From NCBI GenBank assembly GCA_902702965.1, contig CACRXP010000177.1, forward strand, positions 609,396 through 673,395: 64,000 nt of DNA. Reading direction: 5' to 3'. Below the pieces are notes generated by a model that worked only from the letters and a program-made list of their open reading frames with translations, was not told the DNA's origin and searched no databases. This DNA comes from Spirometra erinaceieuropaei. Taxonomy: Eukaryota; Platyhelminthes; Cestoda; Diphyllobothriidea; Diphyllobothriidae. The position numbers were made by a program, and so were the translations under genes. Positions 54,683 to 64,000 of the stretch are shown here, in pieces. Positions within the stretch are counted from its first letter, which is position 1. Each line of letters begins with the position of its first letter.

Positions 54683-57576
54683 TCAGAGACCAAAAACGCC
54701 ATCGCTACGGTAGAGTCGATCAGTGGATTCAGCACCCAAAATTTGTGGGAGCTTTTCTGAATGCAAAAATCGAGTAATAGTTCTCTTAAATAAAGGAAAA
54801 TTTTGCAGAGTTTTCACACTCATGGGTAGTTTATTCCAAATAGCAATTGCATTTTCAGAAAAGAACCGACGATATTTAACAGTACGTGCCAGAGGAAGAA
54901 ACAAAATACCTCACGGTGACTGTTACGTCGTGGGTGGATATGATGTCTTAAATAAGTGAGTGGGTTAAATGGGTGATTATATAAGAGTTTAAATAGCAAA
55001 AATAGTCCTTTTTGAAATCTTCGGAACCATAAAGGTTTAAGACCCCTAAGACGGCAACGTTCTTGGTAAGACAAATGTCGGTGTTCCGGGGTTAAAATTC
55101 TCTTGGTAAAAAAGTGTTGAACGGATTCTATTTTCTTCCGCTCAGTAGCACGCATATGGCTAAATAAAAACGACCAGCATTCCAGACCAGGTCTAACGTA
55201 CATGTTGAAAAGGCGCATTCTAATGTCCCTAGTTTTAAAGTTTTGGAGGATAAACTCGGTCGTTCTACGTGCTTTGGAGACTATCAAGGCACAGTGCTCG
55301 GAGAGATTGAGATTCTTGGAGTATGATACGCCCAAATCCTATATAACCCCTGGCACATTTATGGCGTGACCTTCAATACTTAGTTGAGGTTGACGGTCGT
55401 CGCCAACCACCATGACTGAGCACTTATGCCAAGAAAGAGAAAGGCGCCATGTGCCGCACCACTGGGCGAAAGCCTGTAGATCGCTCTTTAGGAGCTCAAG
55501 CACGATGTCATGATCTACCGACTTATATCGATATGCAACTTTAAGATCATCGGCATACATGAACGGCTTACCATTCTGAAATAAATCGGGTGCATCATTA
55601 ACGAAAAGGCAAAATAAAAGCGGGCCGAGTACACTACCCTGAATGACTCCACTCCTCACACGTGTGGAGTTGGAGATGGTATTGGAAATCTTAACTCGTT
55701 GTGTGCGAGTGCCCAGGTAAGAGGATATAAAATTCGAAAGTTTGCCACCTATTCCGAAAGAGGACAGTTTCAAGAGGAGAAGAGCATGGTCAACACGGTC
55801 AAAAGCCTTAGTGAAATCAAAATATACTGTGCAGAGTGCAAAACCATGGTCCCTAGATTGGAGAACATAGTCAAAGAAAGAGAGTTGACAGGTGTCACAA
55901 GATCGAGCTTTAAGCAATCCATGCTGAGCAGCACTTAGTAGATTATTCACTGTTAAGTGACACATCATCTGATCTTTGATCAGTGTCTCTAAGAGCTCCG
56001 AAACTGCGGGGAGGGTGTTTATTGGCCGAAAGTCATCAAATGATGTAGATTTGCCGTGCTTAGGAATGGGCAAAATGCGTGATTCCTTCCACAAGGTAGG
56101 ATAAGTTTCATTTTCAAGAGCAAGATTAAATATCTTGCATAAGAGGGATGGGAAGATAGTGTTTACATCTGCTTTTAAAATGCTTTCCGGGACGCCATCA
56201 GGGCCTGGACTATAAGATTGACGAAAACGCCGAATCGCTACAGTCACATCCCACAGAGTGACAGTTATAGTTTCTAGAACTGCGCCGGTCAATGACTGGA
56301 TGGTCGGAAACGGAGTGGTCGAGTCTACAATAAACATTTTGGACAAAAAATCATTGAAGCTATCAGCGGTTAACTGGGCATCAACTATGGGATTTCCGAG
56401 ATCGTCTCGAAGGATGGGATACAGCGTCTTTCTCTGAGTTCGTATTTTTCTAGAGAAAAGTTTCGAGGCACTTAACAAGTGGTTTTCGGTAAAGTGGACC
56501 TCTTCGGCTAGCTGTTTTTCTTCAGACAATCTCTTAGCTAGATCAAAAATATCACAAATCAAGGGCAGAATAGAAACGTCGTTCTGTAGATGGAAACGAC
56601 GATAAAGCCTGCGCAATCTGCGACGAAAGGGTAAAGGTAGGAAAATCTCATCCCCAACATTAATAATTTTCCTACGGGGGACAAAACGAGAAATAAGCGG
56701 ACCCAAAATTTTGTACAGTTTTGCAATGCAAACATTTACATCCGAACTAAGGAAGAACTCAGTCCAGTCGTAGGAATTAAGGTGTATTAATAATTCGGTT
56801 GAGCGAGTTGATCGGAAATCGCGGAAAAAGTTATACTTTTGGGACGACATTTCGTCAGCCTCGAATTCCAACGTTGAAACAACTATGTCATGGTCTGAGC
56901 CCCCGAGTGGGCCTAGGGATGACACTGACGATGGCAAGCAGCCTCTACAGAAAATTAAGTCAAGTATACTTGAGCCTCGGGTGGGAAAATCAACAACCTG
57001 AGTCCACATCCCGACATCCACAGCCTCAAGAAAGTCATCGAACATTCTGGGGCCTGAAGGCGGAGACCAGCGTAATTCGGGAAGATTAAAGTCACCCGCA
57101 ACCAATTGATACTTAAAGCTTGAGTCGACCGCAGCATGAAATGCCTGTGAGAGTAAGCGATCAAAATTGTCATTGGCGTTGGGAGGGCGATAGACGCAGC
57201 CAACGAGTAAGGAGAACTTATTTTTTAGTGCAACCTGGAGCCAGCAGCTGTCTTCTGCTGCGGAAAAATGCGGTAGATCCAACGGCAAAAATGTAAGTGT
57301 TTTCTTAACGTAGACGCAGCTGCCCCCACTACGGCTATCTTGGCGATCATTTGGGATGCAATTATAGCCTAGAAGCGAGAGTTCGGAGTCAGCTACTGAG
57401 GCTGATGCCCACGTCTCAGTTACTAAAACAATATCAGGACAATGGACGAAAACCTGAGTCTGAAGCAAAGGCATCTTATTAAGCAAGGATCTGGCATTTA
57501 AAACAAAAAGTTTGAAGGGAAAGGCTGTTAGTTTCTGAGGGAGTTGGGCTATATCGTCCAGTTGTGGGCTGCCCAC
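54683..57576 (-). pseudogene. L-B LINE ORF2 (endonuclease and reverse transcriptase), two lesions
   Basis: 745 codons are open from 57576 (a GTG; no upstream ATG in frame before a stop) to the TAG at 55339-55341. Endonuclease: LNARSLLNKMPLLQTQ, VTETWAS, YRPPNANDNF, AGDFNLPELRW, GGSDHDIVV. Reverse transcriptase: SPGPDGVPESILKAD, FRPINTLPAVSELLETL, AQHGLLKARSCDTC, YFDFTKAFDRVDHALLLLKL, GVIQGSVLGPLLFCLFVND, YADDLKVAY. After the TAG the same frame continues (DLGVSYSKNLNLSEHC, RLFNMYVRPGLECW) to near 54900. There a frameshift moves the C-terminus (RRFFSENAIAIWNKLPMSV) to another frame, ending at 54683. Apart from these two breaks the domain set is complete. Confidence 0.88.
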
Positions 57577-57920
57577 GCAGCAAACGTTCCGGATGCAACC
57601 GTCCGGTTCTGCAAAAAATTTTGTGGCATCGAAAACTTCTGACGTGGATAAAAAAGGGTAGGACTTGGGGGCGGGAATGACTGGCAGGTGAACTGGTAAC
57701 CATTGTTAGCTAACTTATTTTCAGCTGGAAATCCGCGGGGCAGTTACGGAAACTTATTCCCGCAGGAACGAAACTGATGGTCGGATGTGTTAACTGCACA
57801 TTAGAATGAGTAATACATTGATAAAACGGCCGTGGATGAAACAAGTTAAGGGGTGGGGGACGCATTGTTTCCACTGGAGCAAGAGTTCTATTAAACGGCG
57901 GAAAAATCGGCATATTAGGC

Positions 57921-58682
57921 CTAACTGCCTCGATATGGGGGGTGGGGCAGTTGCGAACCCGCTACGTTTTGAGTCAGGGTATTTGAGGCACTGTTAACCG
58001 ATTGTGGAGGAAAAGATTTTATAATGGTGCTGAATTTATCGGTTGTCCGAGTGGCTGAGACAGCAATCGGATTTCCCTTTGACTTAGACACATGCTTAAG
58101 CTTGCTAGGGGTTGCTGAGTGAGCCGATAGAGGCGTGTTTATACCATGCCTGATGGTGCGTTTAAAGAGCTCATCATTAAAAGTAGTCGAATTCGCTACG
58201 GAATTGACCATGTCGTGGCGTGCAGATGCCGCAGATGGTGTTATAGAGGACTTATTCAGACTGACAGTAGGTGTCATTATCTTGGTGCTGGTTTTTGCCG
58301 ATTTTAATTTATTCAGTCTTCGCTGCAGGGGTGTGAGGTCTGGCGAAACGGAGCAGCGCCATTTGCGGCAGAAGTCTCTGGTTATCTCCCTACTCGACAA
58401 GATAAAATCGACTTCTATCATGGAGAAAAGGGTAACTAGTATCGGCGCATTACGGCTAAGCGAGCGAAGTCGCTTAGCTTGTGCGACACTGAAACTCAAG
58501 CCACAACTTTGTAGGAACAAATGCGCTCCCTCCATAGCAGATAAGTGGCTCGGAATGTTTCGCAGTACGAAATTATGCTTGCGCGTAATTCTTTCCTCAG
58601 TTTCCGAACTTATTACCCCAATAAGTTTAAAAGCTTGTTCAATCACTTTTTCAGAAGTGCTGTTTATGTCGCCATAAATCAA
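57921..58682 (-). CDS. L-B LINE ORF1 protein
   Basis: 253 codons on the - strand from ATG at 58682. The first third contains a predicted helix, then HNFVLRNIPSHLSAMEGAHL, SFSVAQAKRLRSLSRNAPIL, VTLFSMIEVDFILSSREI, the same ORF1 core as in L-A (RNIP ... aKRLr ... VxF). The middle and end are Ser/Thr/Lys-rich and probably disordered. A second frame at 57710-57913 (PPFNRTLAPVETMRPPPLNL) on the same strand may be its C-terminal continuation after a frameshift near 57915. It precedes ORF2 directly. Function is inferred from family: an RNA-binding chaperone for retrotransposition. Confidence 0.7.
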   Translation of the reverse strand: MIYGDINSTSEKVIEQAFKLIGVISSETEERITRKHNFVLRNIPSHLSAMEGAHLFLQSCGLSFSVAQAKRLRSLSRNAPILVTLFSMIEVDFILSSREITRDFCRKWRCSVSPDLTPLQRRLNKLKSAKTSTKIMTPTVSLNKSSITPSAASARHDMVNSVANSTTFNDELFKRTIRHGINTPLSAHSATPSKLKHVSKSKGNPIAVSATRTTDKFSTIIKSFPPQSVNSASNTLTQNVAGSQLPHPPYRGS

Positions 58683-58690
58683 CTGGTCGC

Positions 58691-59211
58691 TTATTTCGCC
58701 GGCTGATGGCCTGTTACGACTAGCAGAGGCGTATTTTTGGATCTTGCATGCATGTATGTATTGTATGTATGGATCTTTGCAGATTCTCTGAAGTAGTCAG
58801 AAATAAGCGTTGAGTTTGCCCAAAGCATGGCTTTATGAGGAAGAGAGCATTGCATTTGCGGAGCCTGTGGGAACAGAAACAAATACCAACAGAGTACTAA
58901 TAAAGCAATGATGAGGGACATTCGGGAAAGCAAGCGGTAATTTCTTAGTCTTGCACTTGATCCTGTCCTGATGGTCGGCTGATTGTTGTTAACTTCTTTC
59001 TTTTCTTTGATTTCTTCTTGCGTATATTTCTGAATTTTGGAGACATACGTAGATTGGGGAAAGTTATACTGACTGCCACTAAAGACGAAAATAGAGGGGT
59101 AGTGTAAGACGGTTTAAATTAAGTTGCACGCACAGTAAAAAGAACGACCGTGTGTGTCTCAAATAGGCCAGATGGCACAACATAGAATTTCAACGAGATA
59201 TATCAAGTCCT
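58691..59211. other. Probable L-B 5' flank, no gene recognised
   Basis: A short TGTATG repeat (about 58750-58770). No coding signal. Confidence 0.35.
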
Positions 59212-59350
59212 TATAGGGGGTTTTGGCAGATTTAAATAACTTTTTTAGGCCCATCTGGAGGAAATTGAGCGGCCGAGGTAGGATTCGAACCCATGACACC
59301 AAGGGGGAAGCTTGAATGCAGTCAACGCTCTGACCACGAGTTTCCGCTGA
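59212..59350 (-). repeat. SINE-A copy, minus strand
   Basis: The - strand head has box B GGTTCGAATCCTACCTCGGCCGC (about 59266-59290) and an anticodon region GACTGCATTCAAGCTTCCCCCTTGG. The tail reads TTATTTAAATCTGCCAAAACCCC. It is diverged, and no inverted partner is visible next to it. Confidence 0.6.
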
Positions 59351-60899
59351 GATCCGTGAGTTGTCCAAGTGGGATATCCTAAGCAATAAATCTAAACTCC
59401 ATGACATGACTACCAGTCTCATGTAAATAACAATATCAAGTTTTAATAGGCTAAAACACGGTCGTAAAAGACAATCAGCTGACATTGGCGGTCAACGCGT
59501 TGGTCATTAAGGTCCCTCAATATATGCCTTGCGATGGGGAAGTTATCGGTTTCATCCAATGTAGGAGTGCAACGTTTACCGTTGAGCACAAAGAAAACAT
59601 TTTTTTCAAAATAACATGCTCGGCAAGCTGTTTGTGCCGTGGCTGTATTGACGTCCTGGTTAGTTGGAGCCGTATTTCGGAGCCCATTAACGACTGTTCC
59701 CACCGCTCGAGGTTTCTATCTCATATGCGATTAAACTTGCGTGTAAGAATCACGGGCTTGTCCAAAGCCAAAATTTACTCCGGTCAGGTAATCATTTTTA
59801 ACTTATTTAATACTAATATTAAATACTAATATTCGATTAAATATTAATATCAAGACTTCCGAGCTGTAGCTCTGATGGGGAGTAGGATAAAAAATTGTCT
59901 TGTTTTCCTAACGACTTGTAGTTCCGTTGGCAAGAACCATAGAATTAAGTAGAGCTCTGTGCGAATCTAACTAACAATGCTGAAGGCCTTCAGTTAGAGA
60001 AGACCATCTTTTCTCCAACCTACTTCACTTTGTTTTGCTAAAGAACGAGTGCATGTGAGCCTCTGAGCACCCTATTCGTAACGTAGCATGCGGAGCAGCA
60101 AAAAAGGTCAATCAAGCCCCATTAGAATGCATGTATTAATGTTGGGTGGAAATTTTAGTCTTTCAGTGCTTAAACTCGTTCATATTCACGCGATTTCCAA
60201 GCTTCATTTTGAGGCTTTTGATAAGTGGTTACACTGCGCGACTTCACGGAGAGCATTCCGTGGTCTGACCAGACCACATTCAAAAACAATAGTAATTAAT
60301 ATTATTACAGAAGGTTGCGTCTGCACGTCCTGCCTCTCCTGCTGAACAAGATGTTGCATAGTGGGCGGCCGCTAAACCTAGTTTCGGGAACATTTCCAAA
60401 AGTTCCCAAAGACCGGGTTTCAATCCAACCAGTTTACGATTACGAATGCTCATAAAAGGTCTCCACACACTTGCCTTTAATTTGACGAGAATAAAAAGTT
60501 TATTGGGTGGATTGCATAAGCCAACAAATTTCACCCCCCCCCCACCCCAGCCGTGTCAGGGACTCTTGTTGAAATTTATTCGAGGCGCTGTACCTTGTAT
60601 TGTTTAGGACCTCCAGGCATGTGTGGTGTTCTTCAAATGCTGCCTCATAAGCGTATCGAGGCCCCTAAGTAGATACCTGGATTAAAATCTGCAAAGCTAT
60701 GCATTACAGACATTACGCCCTTTTTGCCTTTAAACAATGAGTGGACAGTCGTAGGATTTCCCCGTCGACACGTCAGTAGCAGTTTGTTTACAGTTCACTT
60801 TCGCTGGAGATTAAATCATATGCTTTCTTAGACAAAATGAATTCTTGTTTGTTGTCTTTAGTGACCTTTAAAATATTTTGCTTAATTCTTTGCCAAACA
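59351..60899. other. No gene recognised
   Basis: Small AT-rich direct repeats (TAATACTAATATTAAATACTAATATT) at about 59806-59852 and a C-run at about 60532-60545. The frames have no recognisable domain. Confidence 0.4.
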
Positions 60900-62260
60900 G
60901 GGCTTTACTCGGTCCTGTGTTGCACTTGTAACGGCTAGCACCAGTGATGGTTTAGTCGCAGCCGGAGCCCACGTTTCCCGGACCAGCAAGACTCGTGTTA
61001 TGCAACCGTTGGTAGGCCCTCGTATTCCTTAACGCCGAAGACAGATGAATCCAATATCCTCTCTAAGTCGAACTTGAGCACGTGTCCACTTTTTGTTTAA
61101 CCATCACGCGGCGATGCGAGCTTGGGCAGGGATTTGGAGAGAAGACGTCGGAGTTTAACTTCCCTTCGGGTCAGAAGAGTGCGCAGACGAACCGTTTAGG
61201 ACGTCAACACTTTATCCCAACATCGCCAGATGTCTCTCCAGGCGGTGGAGTACTGCACTTTAGACATGTTCCATAGGCTGAAATCTTGGCACTCCCTGCT
61301 GGTAGTAGTTGTCCTGCACCATAGTCTTTCGCGTACCCGCAGCATTTGCAAGCGACATATCTTAAGCATCAAGCTGGACTACTCTGCCGAAAGCCTTGAG
61401 AGCTTTCTTGTAAACCTGGCGGCGACTACAGGCCCTTGCAGAGTCAGCAGAGTGACTCATTTTCGCATTTTATGAGGTGGTGTATCTCCTCCTCACATTA
61501 TCTAATCCATCGTAGAGAGGACTCGGAATAGACAAAGCATTTTACTATTTCAAGCATCATATCACCCAGGAAAAAGGTGGGGGGGAGGCGTTATCTGCGT
61601 CGTAAAGCCATTAAGGTCTCCTTTAATCTTGTTAGCGGCATAATTTGCGGGATTCGACGACCATACACTCAAGGACAAATTTTATTTCCTCTAAGTGATG
61701 AACTGTCGTCTGCAAGACTTGTCTTACCTGGACCCACTCGTTTCTCCACCCCTTTCTGGAGGACATTTCAGTTGACGGTGTCAGACGTTGCGTCAAAGTA
61801 AAGGGGACCGTCGGTTATCATCTGTTAAAAACAGGGGCGTTGCTCCTCAATCCGTTGCTGGTCGAGTAATTGCTTGTCAGGACGAAAACCACCCTTTTTT
61901 CCCCTTACCCTAACGTCCATAATGAAATGAGAACGGCTAAAGAAGATACCCAAGAAAATTTTTATGACGGAGTCCACTAAACCGATACCTCTATAGTTTT
62001 AACTTTGGCAGATCAACACGCTTTAGTCTTGTTGGCAGTTTCGTTTTTCCACGCTTATCGAGCTATCTTATCTGGCCACCCAGGAAAAAACACCAGAGCA
62101 GCTTTTACCGGCTTCACCCGGACTTTCATCTTCGTCCGCCTCTTTACCGTTTCAAAAACGCCTGATTGCCACTCCAATTTCGACAGCAAAGGTCGGATTG
62201 CGGTAACAGTCATTGGGGGCCTTTCAGGACAACTGCGTTAGAAGTCATGTCTGGCGTACC
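60900..62260 (-). pseudogene. RTE-like LINE relic, heavily decayed
   Basis: On the - strand, in order: GGFRPDKQLLDQQRIEEQRP (about 61890-61830, compare QxGFRPGRSTxDQIF), PLYFDATSDTV (about 61810-61780, FDxxxAFDxV palm region), and towards 60980 CITRVLLVRETWAP (compare VRSVLLYGCETWxL). The order and direction fit an RTE-type reverse transcriptase, but every block is interrupted by stops. The motif assignment is weak individually; colinearity is the main support. Confidence 0.35.
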
Positions 62261-64000
62261 TAGAGGTAGAGGGCTGAGCAAGTCGTAATATCTCTTTCGC
62301 CATCGCAGCAGTTACAAATCCACTGACGTGTTAGGGAAGTCTGTCTTCGTTTTGGTGGCTTCAATGACCACTGGATTTCCTCTCAAATAATGCCAAAGAA
62401 GCTAATAAAGCTTTTCTCTGACATTGACAGTTGAGACTCTTCCCATTTCTTGTGTCGTGTTCTGTCAGGATCGGTTTCAGTGGGCTGTCACGGACCTGTA
62501 AGACGGGGTGTTCTAAAGACCAGATTCCTGACGATTTGATTTGGCGTGAATCCTCTATCGGTTGGTACTGGTTGATATCCAATCTTCGGCTTGCGTCTGC
62601 TGCGGTCTGGGTGCGTGTGCGAGTCCATCCTTTATTCACAGGAGCTGGAGCAGGAGCTGGCCTCAGTACATAGTCTTCCTTACTTGGCAGAGGTTATCTG
62701 GTACTAAATACCACTCCTCTATCTACTAGAAAGAACGCATAGTCCGACTAGGATGGCGACTGACTACTTGTATTCTGGTGTGCAATCTGACCTCGAAGTT
62801 TTATTTTCTTGTCGTCGGCACTTTGACTTGTCCAATTAGCCACTGTTACTCACGGCTCACAGGTTTATTTTTCGCACTCTTCCTACTTAATTTAGTATTG
62901 ATCCACACACGTTAGGGAGACCTGACTGCGCGGGCATACTAGTTTCTGGTGGACGCCTGTTACCTGGTAGTCGGACTTGTGCGTTTATGTTACATTTGTA
63001 TGAGGCGGTGGTCGTGCGAGTCCTGCCTACTGCGGCTGCCAGCCACAAGCAGAAGTCCAAGCACGATTGGGCTGCCGATGCCCCTGAGATGCCGCGAACG
63101 CCGACGTGCAACCACTGGTACACCCGTCAGTACACAACACCTAGATGAAATCGTTATAGCTGTTTTGCTTACTGCCACATGCAAAGAATGCCACGCAATG
63201 GGAATTAGCGCGAACCACACCGCTTCTCACTGCGCACAATGTCGGGCTTGAGCTGTTGGCGGCGTAGTGTGCCAATGTTGTACTTCACTTAAAGTTGACC
63301 GAAGTCAGTTACTCCCAAACAGCCAGATTCCTGGTCACCTGCTGTTCGAGGCCTCTGTTTGTAAACCCAACGTCCAATGAGCCCTGTGGAACTTGAGAGA
63401 GATAGGTGCGCCAGCACCCTTGTTTGAAGCAAAAGCAGCAGTGGTCTCTAATCTCGGGCAGGTGAGACCGCGCCATAAAGGCGAAGCTATAAAGAGCCAA
63501 GGCAGCCTGAAAGTCGGTCCGGGTAAGGCCGTGTTACCCCATTGGTTGGTTACTCCCCAGCTCATGACTGTTAGCGCGCTGTGATAATTTAGAAGCGCGC
63601 TTTTTAAATATTGAGTTGAACGCGCGATCCAAACTCGATTGGTCATACTCTTTCTTGGCGGGTTGTCCAGGTCAAACCATCCTCGTCTGCTAGTCGACTA
63701 TTGCAACAGAAGTGACAGAAGTGTGTATTACATTGGTTTATTTGTCCTTTCTTTACCAAGGCAACAGAAGCTGTAGTGTACTGCTATGTGCCTGGACAAA
63801 GTGCTGTCCATCCTGAATCAGAGATTGCTTTGAATTGTCGCGCCGAAGTCCTCAAAGAGGGGCGACGAGTTTGCGCCAGATGGCCACCCGACCTCCTTCC
63901 ACGTGTTCTCCTCACCGTTACGGCTTGTCACGCGGACTTTTTCCTCGCTCGAGCGCTGGACAATCGGGCTCCTTCTTTCATAGTCTGCGTCCCCTCAGAA
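62261..64000. other. No gene recognised
   Basis: Short frames on both strands. 62949-63251 (+) contains CYICMRRWSCESC and CKECHAMG, but the spacing matches no finger family I know. The interval ends at the window edge in an open stretch (about 63750-64000, +) without a recognised domain. Confidence 0.3.

Larger units (their letters stand above)
54560..58690 (-). mobile_element. L-B LINE, near full length, minus strand
   Basis: ORF1 (57921-58682) and ORF2 (54683-57576) follow in order on the - strand. ORF2 keeps a 745-codon run, and the catalytic FMYADDLKV box is intact. The only clear lesions in ORF2 are one in-frame TAG and one frameshift, and a frame change lies near the end of ORF1. The 3' end is not sharply visible; it lies near or below 54600. 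This is the least decayed element in the window. Confidence 0.85.

Noticed and set aside
62949..63251. Cys-rich zinc-finger gene
   Set aside because: Cysteines occur but spacing matches no finger class, and the opposite strand is equally open.
1..64000. CRISPR array, prokaryotic operons or a provirus
   Set aside because: No short regularly spaced direct repeats, no operon-like gene packing and no viral structural genes were seen; introns and LINEs show eukaryotic nuclear DNA.

Overview
This is eukaryotic nuclear DNA, most likely from a parasitic flatworm (a cestode is my best guess). The basis is inference from three things. Very short introns of 30-35 bp sit inside conserved genes. The transposon mix is several CR1/jockey-like LINEs, an RTE-like LINE, LINE relatives with C2H2 zinc fingers, a Penelope-like fragment, a gypsy fragment and tRNA-derived SINEs. 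Host genes are few, and repeats fill most of the space between them. No search could be run, so the species is not named.

Two host genes can be reconstructed exon by exon. The first is a complete prefoldin subunit 1 (PFDN1) gene on the + strand at 36472-36945, with four exons, three introns of 30, 34 and 35 bp and 124 codons before the stop. The second is a complete LRRC57-type leucine-rich-repeat gene on the - strand at 38988-45187, with five exons, one 32-bp intron and three introns of 1.6-2.2 kb, encoding 243 residues. A third likely gene, at 24418-24942 (+), encodes a PLAC8-like cysteine-rich protein, followed by a cysteine-rich candidate exon at 25180-25370. An unidentified frame at 45294-45686 faces LRRC57 head to head, and an unresolved cluster of open frames lies at 4934-6085 (-).

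The rest is mainly mobile DNA. LINE family L-A has a near full-length but mutated copy at 46125-49795, an internally deleted copy at 50521-51875, a reversed 3' half at 52110-53215, and 3' fragments at 1816-2345 and 41765-41890. LINE family L-B has a near full-length copy at 54560-58690 (-), with one in-frame stop and one clear frameshift in ORF2, plus a relic at 19080-19520. LINE family L-C (tail motif CCCGACGGGTCTTTAATAAA) has relics at 14041-15540 (-) and 34080-35130 (+), and a shorter repeat, R3, that shares its tail. C2H2-finger LINE relics lie at 29807-30260 (-) and 32640-33310 (+). A decayed RTE-like relic lies at 60900-62260 (-), a Penelope-like fragment at 17095-17490 and a gypsy RNase H fragment at 40005-40190.

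The most distinctive structural theme is repeats arranged as inverted pairs (foldbacks): 1433-2958, 3301-4246, 18240-18515, 40207-40580 and probably 44-390. The 3301-4246 foldback has two 405-bp arms. Each arm carries a short helix whose flanks (CTGATGA ... GAAACGTC) resemble a hammerhead-ribozyme core, and the helix shows compensatory changes between copies in the window. This helix family and its possible link to Penelope-like elements is the best candidate here for something under-described.
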